A DNA stretch of 64,000 nucleotides, taken from positions 4,030,001 through 4,094,000 of the forward strand of contig NZ_AP028669.1 in the NCBI RefSeq assembly GCF_041154485.1, read 5' to 3'. The stretch is from Variovorax sp. V93. Lineage in GTDB: Bacteria; Pseudomonadota; Gammaproteobacteria; Burkholderiales; Burkholderiaceae_C. Below, piece by piece: positions 1-13,336 of the stretch (the stretch's first letter is position 1; every line of letters starts with the position of its first letter). The position numbers and the translations under genes are program-made. The notes beneath the pieces were generated by a model. The model did no database searches. It saw only the letters and a program-made list of their open reading frames with translations, and had not been told where the DNA came from.

Positions 1-701
<701 letters not shown>

Positions 702-832
702 TAAGCCTTCTATTGTCGCACTGCCGCAAAAAATGGCAGTGACAGCGGCGCGACAAACTCCGCGCCGGCCGCATTGCTACTTATTTTGTAGCAACTTGCC
801 TAATATCCACGCGCCTTTGAAGACCTAGAGGC

Positions 833-1723
833 TCAAAGATTGCGTGCATTGAAGGTGTCGCAGGACTTGACGTCGCCGCTTTGGTAGCCCGCGCCGAACC
901 AGCGCTGGCGCTGCGCGCTCGATCCGTGGGTGAAGCTGTCGGGCACCACCGCGCGGCCCGCGGAACGCTGCAGCGCGTCGTCGCCGATCTTCTGCGCGGC
1001 ATTCATCGCGGCCTCGATGTCGCCCGGGTCGAGCCACTTCTTCGACTCCTGCGAATGGTGCGCCCAGATGCCGGCGAAGCAGTCGGCCTGCAGTTCGACG
1101 CGAACGCTCAGGGCGTTGTTCTGCGACTGGCTCAGCCGCCCGCGCATGCCGTCGACCTTGGCGGTCACGCCGAGCTCGTCCTGCACGTGGTGGCCGACCT
1201 CGTGCGCGATGACGTAGGCCTGCGCGAATTCGCCGGGCGCGCCGAGCTGGTTCTTGAGCGTGTCGTAGAAGCCGAGGTCGATGTAGACCTTCTTGTCGCC
1301 GGGGCAGTAGAACGGCCCCATGGCCGCCTGGCCGGTGCCGCATGCCGTGGGCGTGGCGCCGCGGAACAGCACGAGCCGCGGCGGCTGGTAGCTGCCGCCG
1401 TTCTGCCGGAAGATGTCCGTCCAGACCACCTCGGTGTTGCGCAGCACGGTCGAGACGAAGGCCGCCTCGCGGTCATTCGAAGGCGGCTTGGGCGCGGGGC
1501 CTTGATGCTGCTGCTGCACCTGGACCTGCTCGCCACCGCCGCCGCTCAGCAGGCTGAGCACGGTCAGCGGATTGATGCCGAAGATCCAGCCCGCGATCAG
1601 CGCGACGGCAATGGTGCCGATGCCGATGCTGCGCCCGCCGATGAAGCCGCCGCCACCGCCGCCGCCGTCTTCACCGCGGCGGTCCTCGACGTTCTCGGAT
1701 TGTTCATTGCCTTCCCATCTCAT
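833..1723 (-). CDS. ypfJ: Neutral zinc metallopeptidase, YpfJ family, membrane-anchored
   Basis: The 296-residue protein belongs to the putative neutral zinc metallopeptidase family (YpfJ type), whose physiological substrate is not established. It has an acidic N terminus with a run of eight glycines, one hydrophobic segment (about residues 34-57) that probably anchors it in the inner membrane, a Gln-rich linker (66-75), then the peptidase domain. The zinc site is HEVGHH (174-179), followed downstream by an ELQADCFAGIW segment that supplies the conserved downstream Glu/Asp of gluzincin-like enzymes. Length and motif spacing fit the family. It stands alone, with about 130 bp to the helicase gene and 100 bp to dcd. 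The start places the membrane segment near the N terminus, as usual. Confidence 0.88.
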   Translation of the reverse strand: MRWEGNEQSENVEDRRGEDGGGGGGGFIGGRSIGIGTIAVALIAGWIFGINPLTVLSLLSGGGGEQVQVQQQHQGPAPKPPSNDREAAFVSTVLRNTEVVWTDIFRQNGGSYQPPRLVLFRGATPTACGTGQAAMGPFYCPGDKKVYIDLGFYDTLKNQLGAPGEFAQAYVIAHEVGHHVQDELGVTAKVDGMRGRLSQSQNNALSVRVELQADCFAGIWAHHSQESKKWLDPGDIEAAMNAAQKIGDDALQRSAGRAVVPDSFTHGSSAQRQRWFGAGYQSGDVKSCDTFNARNL

Positions 1724-1822
1724 CGCAGTCTCCTTGCCGGCCTTGCAGGGTTTTGCCGGATCGCCTCTGGATGGTACTTGGCCCGGCCGCCGGCTGCGTA
1801 ACCGGCGGTCAGAATGCGCGGA

Positions 1823-2389
<567 letters not shown>

Positions 2390-2471
2390 ATGCGGTCGCT
2401 GATGCTGCTGCGGGGAGGAATGGCGCGAATTGTGGCATGCGCCATGCCCCGGCCCTGCGGCGAGCTTGCGG

Positions 2472-3758
2472 CTATCCCGCCTGCGAGATCACCGTGCGCT
2501 CCACCAGACGGTCGTCGCCCAGCACGATCATCGCGAACAGCAGCTCCTCGAGGCTGTTCGCGCGCGCGGCCTTGCGCGCCAGCAGGGGCGTGGCCTGCGG
2601 GTTGAGCACCAGGAAGTCGGCCTCGCAGCCGGGCTGCAGGTTGCCGACCACGCCACCCAGCCCCAGCGCGCGCGCCGCGCCGCCGGTGTGGCGCCACCAG
2701 AGCTCGGAAGGTGCGATGCTCAGGCCGGCCTTGGTCTGCCCTTCGCGGCCCACGTAATAGGCCGCCATCATCGTGTGGAAGGGGCTGAAGCTGGTGCCGC
2801 CGCCCACGTCGCTGGCCAGGCCGTAGGGGTAGCCCACGCGGTCGGCCGCGCCGAAGTCGAAGAAGCCGCTGCCCAGGAACAGGTTGCTGGTCGGGCTCAC
2901 GGCCGCGGCCGTCTTCGTGTCGCGCAGCAGCGCGCGGTCGGTGTCGTCCAGGTAGATGCAGTGCGCATACACGGCGCGCTCGCGCATCAGCCCGAAGCCG
3001 GCGTACACGTCGAGGTAGGAGCGCGCCTCGGGATAAAGCTCGCGCACCCACGCCACCTCGTCGCGGTTCTCGGCCACGTGCGACTGGATCCAGGTGCCGG
3101 GGTACTTTGCGGCCAGCTCGCCCGCGCCGCGCATCTGGGCGTCGGTGCTCGCGGGCGCGAAGCGCGGGGTGATGGCGTAGCCCAGGCGGCCGGTGTCGTG
3201 CCACTTGCGGATCAGCGCCTCGGAATCGACGAGGCTCTGCTCGGTTTCATCGCGCACGCCGTCGGGCGAATGCCGGTCCTGCAGCACCTTGCCGCTGATC
3301 ATGCGCAAGCCGCGGCGCTGGGCGCCCTCGAAGAAGGCATCGACCGAGGCCACGTGCGAAGTCGCGAAGGCCAGCGCGGTGGTGACGCCGTTGCGCAGCA
3401 GCTCGCCGAAGAACACGTCGGCCACTTCGTTCGAATGCGTCGGGTCGGCAAACCTCGCTTCCGCCGGGAAGGTGTAGTTCTCGAGCCAGGGCAGGAGCCC
3501 CGGCGAGGGCGAGCCGATGATGTCGGTCTGCGGAAAGTGGATGTGCATGTCCACGAAGCCCGGCGCGAGGATGCGGCCTGGCAGATGGCTCAGCTCGGCA
3601 TCGGGGTGGCGCGGCGACACGGCGGCATGGCTGCCGGCGTCGAGCACGCGCTGGCGGCCGGCGCTGTCGGGCGCGACGACCAGCAGGCCGTCTTCATCGA
3701 AAACGGGCCGTCCGGCGTCGTCGAATCGCAGGAGGGAGGCGCGGTAGGCTTTTTTCAT
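2472..3758 (-). CDS. guaD: Guanine deaminase
   Basis: GuaD hydrolyses guanine to xanthine and ammonia, feeding xanthine dehydrogenase (encoded at 31-35 kb). The 428-residue protein is an amidohydrolase-superfamily TIM barrel. The metal-binding HxH lies at GFVDMHIHF (residues 68-75), followed by the guanine-deaminase signature FPQTD. Later metal and catalytic segments are seen in [20 protein letters not shown] and [12 protein letters not shown]. The ATG at 3756-3758 is preferred over an upstream in-frame ATG because that upstream extension has no family similarity. The neighbouring BMP-type binding protein (3853-4953) is co-directional and 94 bp upstream, which fits coupled purine uptake and deamination. 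A TGCGTATG motif shared with the xdhA upstream region lies at 3806-3813. Confidence 0.95.
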
Positions 3759-3852
3759 CGTGACTTCCGAGGGTAATCCAGCGCCGCGGCGCCGCAATTT
3801 CCATGTGCGTATGAATGCTATATGGCAAAGCCACTCGGCAAACGCCGGCCGG

Positions 3853-4953
3853 TTAGCGCCCCACACGCCCCTGCACGCCCTCGACCAGCCAGTTCATCTT
3901 GAGGATCTGCTCGTCGTTCAGCTGCACACCCTTGGCGATGGCGATGCGGCCCTCGTTGTCGCGCACATCGGCCACCACCGCGCGGAACGGCTGCAGCCTG
4001 CCTTCCGCGATGTCCTTCTGCCGCGCCAAAACTTCCTGCTGCACGGCCTTGGGCACCTTGCTGCCGAAGTCGCCGACGCGGATCATTCCCTCCTTCACGC
4101 CGCCCCACACGTTGCCGCTTTTCCAGCTGCCGTCGAGCACGGCACGGGCGCGCTCGGTGTAGTAGCCGCCCCACTGGTGCGTGACGGCGACGATCTGCGC
4201 GTCGGGCGCGATCCTGCGCATGTCGGAGTGGTAGGCCACGGCCATCTTGCCGCGTTCCTGCGCCGCGGCCATGACGGCCGTGGAGCCGGTGTGGAAGGCG
4301 ATGACGTCGGCGTTCTGGTTGAACAGCGCCATGGCCGCGTCGCGCTCCTTCGGCGGATCGAACCACTCGTTGAGCCACACCACGGCCACCTTGGCATCCG
4401 GGTTCACCGAGCGCATGCCGAGCGTGAAAGCGTTGATGCCCTGCAGCACCTCGGGAATCGGAAAGCCCGCCACATAGCCCGCAACGTTCGTCTTCGTCAT
4501 GCGGCCGGCCGCGATGCCCGCGAGATAGCGGCCTTCGTAGTAGCGCGCATTGGCGGTGGCGACGTTGGGCGCGGCCTTGTAGCCGGTGATCGATTCGAAC
4601 TTCACGTCGGGGAAATCGCGCGCCACCTTGAGCGTGGGCTCCATGTAGCCGAAGCTGGGCGTGAAGATCAGCCGGTGCCCCTGCTGTGCGAGGTCGCGGA
4701 TCACGCGCTCGGCGTCGGCGCCCTCTGGCACGTTCTCGACGAAGGTGGTCCTGACCTTGCCGCCAAGTGCGGCCTCGACGGCCTTGCGGCCCTCTTCATG
4801 CTGGCGCACCCAGCCGGCATCGGTGACCGGCGTGACGTAGACGAAGCCGATCTTCAGCGGCTCTTTCGGAGCCTGCGGTTGCGACAGGGCGGGAGACAGA
4901 AAACAGGCGGCTGCCCACGCCAGAACGGCGCGGCCCGCGAGGTTTTTGTACAT
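3853..4953 (-). CDS. BMP-family ABC transporter substrate-binding protein (purine/nucleoside type), orphan
   Basis: A 366-residue periplasmic binding protein of the BMP/PnrA family, whose characterised members bind purine nucleosides. The N terminus is a Sec signal (hydrophobic residues 7-24); a Cys at position 17 could in principle be lipidated but the lipobox is poor. The mature protein contains the conserved GFVYVTPVTDAGW start, the FGYMEP loop, the GFPIPEVLQGINAF hinge and WLNEWFDPP, all closely paralleled in the second BMP protein at 23874-25046. No permease or ATPase is adjacent; it probably docks with the ABC system at 25-29 kb. Its position directly upstream of guaD and on the same strand suggests purine ligands such as guanine, guanosine or xanthine; the exact ligand is inferred. 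Confidence 0.88.
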   Translation of the reverse strand: MYKNLAGRAVLAWAAACFLSPALSQPQAPKEPLKIGFVYVTPVTDAGWVRQHEEGRKAVEAALGGKVRTTFVENVPEGADAERVIRDLAQQGHRLIFTPSFGYMEPTLKVARDFPDVKFESITGYKAAPNVATANARYYEGRYLAGIAAGRMTKTNVAGYVAGFPIPEVLQGINAFTLGMRSVNPDAKVAVVWLNEWFDPPKERDAAMALFNQNADVIAFHTGSTAVMAAAQERGKMAVAYHSDMRRIAPDAQIVAVTHQWGGYYTERARAVLDGSWKSGNVWGGVKEGMIRVGDFGSKVPKAVQQEVLARQKDIAEGRLQPFRAVVADVRDNEGRIAIAKGVQLNDEQILKMNWLVEGVQGRVGR

Positions 4954-4982
4954 GGTGTTCCTCTACATGGCCCCGGAAAAGC

Positions 4983-5018
4983 AAAAACCCGCAGCCGGCC
5001 GGGACGCCCGGCTGCGGG
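4983..5018 (-). terminator. Rho-independent terminator after the acylase gene
   Basis: Perfect 11-bp inverted repeat, CCCGCAGCCGG at 4988-4998 and CCGGCTGCGGG at 5008-5018, with a 9-nt loop. Read on the minus strand, the stem is followed directly by a run of five T (complement of 4983-4987). It lies 46 bp past the stop of the penicillin-acylase-type gene, ending that leftward transcript before the BMP gene begins. Confidence 0.8.
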
Positions 5019-5064
5019 GTGCGGATTTTAGTCGGCGGTTTTCAGGCCGACCGGCCCGCGCCGG

Positions 5065-7596
5065 CTACTCGCTGACGACCGCGCTGCGGTAGGCCGCATC
5101 GGCCTTGATCTCGGCTTCGGAGAACGGTACCTTGAGCCACTGCCCCGCGCTGTAGGCGCGCGTGTAGTCGGCGCTGTGGGCCGAGGCCGGGTCGTCCGAC
5201 AGCGAGAACGTGAGGAAGGTATGCGCCTCCACGCCGCCCTCGGGGAAGCGCACGATCTGCATGTAGCTGTTGCCGTTGGGGTTGCCGTCCATCGTGTAGC
5301 CGCCCTTGTCGAGGCGGTTCTCCGAGCAGGCGATGGTGAAGTAGCCCGGCCCGCCGCAGCCGCCGTACAGCGGGATCTTCTGGCCGCCGCGCGTGGCGAA
5401 CAGGTAGTCGCCGCGCTTCGCATCGAGCGCAAAGCCGCTGGCTTCCACGCGCGCGATGGCCGCGCCGAAAGCCTGCTGCAGCGCGGCTTGCGCACCGGGC
5501 TTCAGGTCGCGCGGCGTGTGGATCGGGTCGCTCGCGCTGAAGGGCACGCTGTAGAGCGTGGCCGCGGACTGCAACGATGCGCGGTTCCAGAACTCGTCCC
5601 AGATGTGCGCGCCGCGCGCCCCGCTCGTGCCGGTGTTGTCCCAGGCCTGGAGTGCCGCGCAGGCCGGACCGGTGTCCACGTCGCGTCCGATGGCTGCGCC
5701 GCCCTGCGGATCGGCCGCGACGTTGATCGTCGGCGTCGCGCACACCATGGCCAGCGCCTGGTCCTTGAACAGCTCGGCCGTCAGCACGCGGCTGTCGAGC
5801 ACCATCCGCTTGACGGTGTCGGCCGTGGCCCCCTTGGCGCCGTACGCATCGGCGCCGTCGATGCGCCCCTGTGCCAGCAGGTTGCCCAGGCGTGTGCGGA
5901 AGGTGACCGGTTCGGTTCCCGCAGGCCCCATGATGGCCGGGTAGCCGGTCATCGGTGCCTTGGGGTTCGCGAGCCAGTAGCTGTCGTTCATGTTGGCCAC
6001 GTAGTCGTCGCGCATCAGGCTGGGCATGCGGGCCGGGCCGATCGCGCCCCGCTGCGCGGAATCGGCATCGGTCTGCCAGTCGCATTCGCTCTTCGAGCCA
6101 TCGAAGACCGGCACGCGCGGCAGCGAGGCGCCGATCGCCGCGCCCAGCGGCGTCGTGCAACTCGCCACCTGGGTGGGCGACACATTGGGGATCGCGCCGA
6201 TGTCGGCATACCAGGCCTTGGGCGCGCCGCGGCCCACGGCCACGGTGTTGACCCACGGAATGGCCGACTCCTCGCGCTGGATCGCGATGAACTCGTCGAG
6301 CGACTTCGCCTGGTTCCAGCGCAGCCAGTTCCGGAAGGTGCGGTAGTTCTCGCCGTTGATGTCGCGGATCGCGAAGGCCGTGGTCTGGCTCCAGGCCAGC
6401 GCGGCGTTCAGCGGCGCCAGGTTGACCATCGGCCCGTACTCCGACTTGTAGAGCGTGCGCGTCACCGGCGCCACGCTGCCGTCGGCCTGCTTCACCTTGA
6501 CCGTGATCTCCAGCGCCTGCATCTTCACGGCGCTGCCATCGCGCATGTAGCGGGTCGGGTCGCCCGCCGCGAGCTTGAGTTCGAAGAAGCCGAAGCGGCG
6601 CGCGGTCGACACCGTGTGGCTCCACGCGATGTTGTCGTTGAAGCCGATCAGGATCACCGGAATGCCCAGGAACGAGGTGCCGCTGATGTTGAGCTGGCCC
6701 GGGATCGTGAGCTGCGCCTGGTAGAAGCGGTCGGGCCCGCGCCAGTACCAGTGCGGGTTGCCGAAGAGCAGCGGGCTTGCGTCGCCGGTGGCCGCGGTGC
6801 CGAAGCCGATCATGTTGCTGCCGACGCCTTCGTGCCCGCCCACCTGCAGCCCGGGCATGCGCATGCCTGCTCTCGCGAGCTGCAGCGCGCTCTTGTCGAG
6901 CCTGCCGCGCGCGGCGGTCTTGGTGGACGCCGCCGGTGCCGGAGCGATCGCGTTGGCGATGTTCGGCAGGAAGTTGCTGTAGCCGCCTGCGAGATTGGCC
7001 GCGTACATGCGGCGGTAGATGTCTTCGGCCGTGACGGGCTTCACCCAGGGCTCGTTGCGGCAGGCCTCGTGCGCCGCGCCGCCGGCCTTCAGCTCGCGCA
7101 CATAGCGGTTGTAGCCCGCGGCGAAGCCCTCGACCAGCTGCTTCAGGTTGTCGGGCTGTGCGGCAATCATCTTCTCGAGCACGTCGGCCGAGATCACGTG
7201 CCGGTGGAAGAAGTCGGAGTCGATGTTCTTCGGCCGGCCGATGGTGCTGCCGGCCACGAGCTGGGCCTCTCCGCCGAGGTACTGCGAACGCTCGCCGCGG
7301 TAGGTGAGGAACGAGTCGGCCATGGTGCAGAGGTTGTCCTCGGCCTGCGCGTAGCCATAGCCGTAGCCCGCGCCGGACCAGGTGTCGGCCTTGATGTGCG
7401 GCACGCCCATGGCGGTGCGGCGGATCTCGGCCTTGTAGGTGCTGTCGGCCGGCGGGTTGCCGGGCGGATTGCCGGTGACGGGCGGGAACGAGAACCCGTT
7501 GCCGCCTCCTCCGCCACCGCAGGCGGTGAGCGCGGCTGCCGTGGCCAACGCGAGCAGGAACGGCGGCATGGCGCCGCGCGAAGATGTCTGTCTCAT
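5065..7596 (-). CDS. Penicillin acylase family Ntn-hydrolase, lipoprotein (acyl-homoserine-lactone acylase-like)
   Basis: The 843-residue product is an N-terminal nucleophile amidase made as one precursor. The N terminus is a lipoprotein signal with lipobox LTAC followed by a poly-Gly linker, so the mature protein is expected on the periplasmic face of a membrane. The autocatalytic processing site is clear: GVG|SNM with the new N-terminal Ser at about residue 260, giving an alpha chain of ~23-26 kDa and a ~60 kDa beta chain. The downstream FGNPHWYWRGPDRFYQ and GFNDNIAWSHT segments match the acylase beta chain. Family members cleave beta-lactam side chains, N-acyl-homoserine lactones or other N-acyl amides; this length resembles the AHL-acylase/aculeacin acylase group, but the substrate cannot be read from sequence. 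The ATG at 7594-7596 positions the lipobox correctly. An AraC regulator lies 96 bp upstream on the same strand. Confidence 0.88.
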   Translation of the reverse strand: MRQTSSRGAMPPFLLALATAAALTACGGGGGGNGFSFPPVTGNPPGNPPADSTYKAEIRRTAMGVPHIKADTWSGAGYGYGYAQAEDNLCTMADSFLTYRGERSQYLGGEAQLVAGSTIGRPKNIDSDFFHRHVISADVLEKMIAAQPDNLKQLVEGFAAGYNRYVRELKAGGAAHEACRNEPWVKPVTAEDIYRRMYAANLAGGYSNFLPNIANAIAPAPAASTKTAARGRLDKSALQLARAGMRMPGLQVGGHEGVGSNMIGFGTAATGDASPLLFGNPHWYWRGPDRFYQAQLTIPGQLNISGTSFLGIPVILIGFNDNIAWSHTVSTARRFGFFELKLAAGDPTRYMRDGSAVKMQALEITVKVKQADGSVAPVTRTLYKSEYGPMVNLAPLNAALAWSQTTAFAIRDINGENYRTFRNWLRWNQAKSLDEFIAIQREESAIPWVNTVAVGRGAPKAWYADIGAIPNVSPTQVASCTTPLGAAIGASLPRVPVFDGSKSECDWQTDADSAQRGAIGPARMPSLMRDDYVANMNDSYWLANPKAPMTGYPAIMGPAGTEPVTFRTRLGNLLAQGRIDGADAYGAKGATADTVKRMVLDSRVLTAELFKDQALAMVCATPTINVAADPQGGAAIGRDVDTGPACAALQAWDNTGTSGARGAHIWDEFWNRASLQSAATLYSVPFSASDPIHTPRDLKPGAQAALQQAFGAAIARVEASGFALDAKRGDYLFATRGGQKIPLYGGCGGPGYFTIACSENRLDKGGYTMDGNPNGNSYMQIVRFPEGGVEAHTFLTFSLSDDPASAHSADYTRAYSAGQWLKVPFSEAEIKADAAYRSAVVSE

Positions 7597-7692
7597 GGAT
7601 GTCTCCGGTTGATGCTCTCTTGATGGAGCAACCTGGAGCCTACGCATGGAGACAGGCGGCGGCTTGAACGCAGCCGCTGTCGTGCGGGCGGT

Positions 7693-8499
7693 TCAGTGGA
7701 CGGTCGCGTGGCCCCACGCATGCGACGCCTGCGCGTCCGCCGTCACATGCACCCGGCTCGCGAGAAACGACGGCGGCAGCCCGAAGTAGCGCTGGAAGGT
7801 GCGGCTCATGTGCGCCGCATCGGTGAAGCCGCTGACCAGCGCCACATCCGTGAGCGGCCGGTGGCCGGTGAACTGCTGCACCGTGCGCCGCACCTTGGTC
7901 CACAACGCATAGCGCTTGACGGACACGCCCACCTGCTCGGCGAAGAGATGCGTCAGCCGGTCGGGCGAGAGGCAGGCCACGGCCGAGAGTTTCTTCAGCG
8001 GGATCTGGCCCGCGTGTTCGCGGATGGCCTGCAGCACGCGCTCGATGCGCCGGTCGATCGGCGGCACGAGCTCGGGGCATCCGGTGATTGCCTCGACCAT
8101 CTTCGCGCTGAGCGACTGCAGGCTGGCGTCGCCGAGCAGCCCGCGCTGCGCCGGGTCGAAGTCGTCGCGCAGCTTGCCGAAGCGGCGCGCATCGATCGGC
8201 TCGATGCCGTGGCCGCCCATGCAGCGCGCGAGCATGCGGTAGGCGCTCGATGCCGGATCGAGGTTGAGCGACAGCAGCCCGCAGCCATCGACATCGAGCC
8301 GGCGCGACACATGCGGGGCCACCAGCGCGGCGGTGCAATGCACGCGCGTGCCATCGACCGCCTCGAGCATGAACGGATGGCCGCTGACCGACGCCAGCAG
8401 CGTCGCCGACGAGCGCGCCGTGAGCCCCGACTGGATCGCCGGCGTGATGTAGAGAAACCTGTCGTCCCAGAGATGCAGGAAGTTTTGCTGCGTGGTCAT
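7693..8499 (-). CDS. AraC-family transcriptional regulator
   Basis: A 268-residue AraC/XylS-type activator. The C-terminal ~95 residues form two helix-turn-helix motifs: IPLKKLSAVACLSPDRLTHL and PLTDVALVSGFTDAAHMSRT with the closing FQRYFGLPPSFL signature. The N-terminal ~150 residues are a sensing domain of no obvious named type. The start at 8497-8499 (MTTQQN) is chosen because the longer in-frame extension is low-complexity. The gene lies immediately upstream of, and co-directional with, the acylase gene, so it is the natural candidate for its control, possibly in response to an acylated amine or lactone; the effector is not known. Confidence 0.85.
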   Translation of the reverse strand: MTTQQNFLHLWDDRFLYITPAIQSGLTARSSATLLASVSGHPFMLEAVDGTRVHCTAALVAPHVSRRLDVDGCGLLSLNLDPASSAYRMLARCMGGHGIEPIDARRFGKLRDDFDPAQRGLLGDASLQSLSAKMVEAITGCPELVPPIDRRIERVLQAIREHAGQIPLKKLSAVACLSPDRLTHLFAEQVGVSVKRYALWTKVRRTVQQFTGHRPLTDVALVSGFTDAAHMSRTFQRYFGLPPSFLASRVHVTADAQASHAWGHATVH

Positions 8500-8588
8500 G
8501 CCGTGTCTCGTTTTTTTGTCTTGTCTCCGGCGACGGATTCTCATGCATCGGCACGGCGCAAGGGCTACGGGATTGTGCCCGGTGCGGT

Positions 8589-9533
8589 TCAGTGAAGCTG
8601 CGCGGGCTCCGCCTGCACATGCTCGCGCACCGCCTCCAGCAGCAGCGTGGCAAGGCGGGTCACCGGCGCCTCGGCCGCGGGCTGCGCGCGATAGAGCATG
8701 AGCGACATCTGCGGCAGCGCCGGCAGGCCGATGACCGTGCGCTCGATGGCACGCACATGCGCAGGCAGGCCGAAGGGCGTGCGCACCGACAGGCCCAGGC
8801 CGGCCGAGGTGGCGGCCCACAGCGCGGCCAGGCTGGCGCTGGTGAACGCATGGCGCCACGGCGTGCCGGCGCGGTCGAGCGCGGCAACGACGATCTCGCG
8901 CAGCGGGCATGGCGCATCGAGCAGCACCAGCGGCAGCGGCTCCCGGCTCTTGCGCACGCCCGGGCGGCGTTCGCGCTCCTTCCACCAGGCCGCGTCGAGC
9001 GCATCGGGCGCCCTGGGGCCGATCCATTGCAGGGGCAGCCGCGCCACGCGCTCGCCATGCGGCGTCATCTGCTCGCCGGTGTCCCACACCAGGGCCAGGT
9101 CGAGCTGCCGCAGCTCGAGCCGTTCGCGCAGTTCCGCGCTGCGCGCCACGCAGGCCTCGATGCGCACCTTGGGATGCGCGCGCGCAAAGCGGCCGAGCAC
9201 CGCGGGCAGCAGCGTTTCGCCGAAGTCTTCCTGCAGGCCGAGCCGCACCCAGCCCTGCAGGTCCGCACCGCGCATGGCGGCGCCGGCTTCCGCGTTGAGT
9301 TCGAGCATGCGGTGGGCGTAGGCCAGCAGCGTTTCGCCCGCGTCGGTGAGCTCCAGCCCGCGGCCGGCCTTGCGGAACAGCGCGGTGCCGGCCTGCGCCT
9401 CGAGCTTCTTCAATTGCGCGCTCACGGCCGATGTGGAGCGGCCCAGCCTGTCGGCGGCGCGCGCATAGCTGCCAAGCGCGATGCCGGTGGAAAAACTGCG
9501 CAGCACGTCGAGATCGAACATCACCTGGGACAT
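8589..9533 (-). CDS. LysR-family transcriptional regulator
   Basis: A 314-residue LTTR. The N-terminal winged HTH is seen at residues ~8-66 (DVLRSFSTGIALGSYARAAD, followed by STSAVSAQLKKLE); the rest is the periplasmic-binding-like effector domain. The start at 9531-9533 (MSQVMFDLDVL) leaves the usual short lead before the HTH. The gene is divergent from the MFS transporter at 9631, sharing a 97-bp intergenic region with an inverted repeat, which is the classic arrangement for a regulator and its target. The effector is probably the substrate of that transporter. Confidence 0.87.
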   Translation of the reverse strand: MSQVMFDLDVLRSFSTGIALGSYARAADRLGRSTSAVSAQLKKLEAQAGTALFRKAGRGLELTDAGETLLAYAHRMLELNAEAGAAMRGADLQGWVRLGLQEDFGETLLPAVLGRFARAHPKVRIEACVARSAELRERLELRQLDLALVWDTGEQMTPHGERVARLPLQWIGPRAPDALDAAWWKERERRPGVRKSREPLPLVLLDAPCPLREIVVAALDRAGTPWRHAFTSASLAALWAATSAGLGLSVRTPFGLPAHVRAIERTVIGLPALPQMSLMLYRAQPAAEAPVTRLATLLLEAVREHVQAEPAQLH

Positions 9534-9550
9534 GGATTCACCCTTCGTTG

Positions 9551-9573
9551 ATCGTCCTGATTTTTGGGACGAT
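9551..9573. promoter_or_regulatory. Candidate LysR operator in divergent promoter
   Basis: Perfect 7-bp inverted repeat ATCGTCC (9551-9557) / GGACGAT (9567-9573) with a 9-nt AT-rich spacer, containing a T-N11-A pattern typical of LTTR sites. It lies between the LysR gene (start 9533) and the MFS gene (start 9631), 18 bp from the LysR start codon, a position suited to autoregulation as well as control of the transporter. Confidence 0.45.
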
Positions 9574-9630
9574 TCACTCATTATTTTCTGATTTTCAAAA
9601 GCTTTGCAACGGCGGACACTGCGCCGCAAC

Positions 9631-12394
<2,764 letters not shown>

Positions 12395-12416
12395 AGCGCG
12401 GCCGCGGTCTGATAGA

Positions 12417-13319
12417 TCAGTCGTTGAAGGCCCGCAACATCGCCTTGCGCAGCCATGTCTCCGCCGCGTCCTTGTCGGTCACGGCGCGCCAGGCCAGCTT
12501 GATCTGGTAGCTAGGACTCTCGAACGGCAGCGCCTCGCAGCGAAGCCCGCCCTGCGCCGACAGTGCCTGCGCCACATGCTCCGGCACCGTGGCCAGCAGT
12601 TCGGTGCCCGCGAGCACGGCAGGCAGGCTGCCGAACTGCGGCACCGAGAAGGCCACCTCGCGCTGCCGGCCAAGGCTGTTCAATGTTTCATCGACGGTGC
12701 CGCACAGGTCGCCCGCGTAGGTCACGAGCACATGCCGCCGCCGGCAATAGTCGTCGAGCGTCAGTCTTGCGGCTGCGGTGTCGGCACGCAGCAGCGCAAA
12801 GCGCGCCGTGCGGACCTTGCGTATCTTGGCGCCCGCCGGCAGGTCCTTCAGGAAGCTCATGACCGCGCTGACCCTCCCCTCGTCGAGATGGCGCGCGGCG
12901 TTGCGGTAGCAGACCGTCAGGGTCACGAGCCTGGCCCGGGGTGCTTCCACGCTGAGCGCGCGAAGCAGCCGCGGCAGCATCGCGATCTGCAGGTCGTCGG
13001 TCAGCCCGATGCGAAACACCGGCGCGGCGCGCGCGGGCTCGAAGTCCGCCTGCGCGCGGAACGTGGCCTCGATCTGGTCGAGCGCCGGACCCAGTCCCTG
13101 CATCAGCGCCAGCGCCCGTTCGGTCGGCTCCATCACCCGCCCCTGGCGCACCAGCAGCGGATCGCCCGTGAGCTCGCGCAGCCGCGCCAGCGCGTGGCTC
13201 ACGGCCGGCTGTCCCAGGTGCAGCCGCTGCGCAGCCCGGCTGACGTGACGCTCGCGCATGAGGGCCGCCAGCACGGTGAGCAGGTTGAGGTCAATCCGGC
13301 TGAGTTCGATCGGTTTCAT
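12417..13319 (-). CDS. LysR-family transcriptional regulator
   Basis: A 300-residue LTTR of the NodD/LinR-like type (MKPIELSRIDLNLL start). The HTH covers residues ~8-65 with RHVSRAAQRLHLGQPAVSHAL; the remainder is the effector-binding domain. It is divergent from the broken alcohol dehydrogenase gene at 13458, with a 138-bp intergenic region holding an 8-bp inverted repeat. The dehydrogenase is therefore the probable target. If the dehydrogenase is really non-functional, this regulator may have lost its main role unless it controls genes elsewhere. Confidence 0.88.
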   Translation of the reverse strand: MKPIELSRIDLNLLTVLAALMRERHVSRAAQRLHLGQPAVSHALARLRELTGDPLLVRQGRVMEPTERALALMQGLGPALDQIEATFRAQADFEPARAAPVFRIGLTDDLQIAMLPRLLRALSVEAPRARLVTLTVCYRNAARHLDEGRVSAVMSFLKDLPAGAKIRKVRTARFALLRADTAAARLTLDDYCRRRHVLVTYAGDLCGTVDETLNSLGRQREVAFSVPQFGSLPAVLAGTELLATVPEHVAQALSAQGGLRCEALPFESPSYQIKLAWRAVTDKDAAETWLRKAMLRAFND

Positions 13320-13336
13320 CCAGGCGCCTTGAAGTC

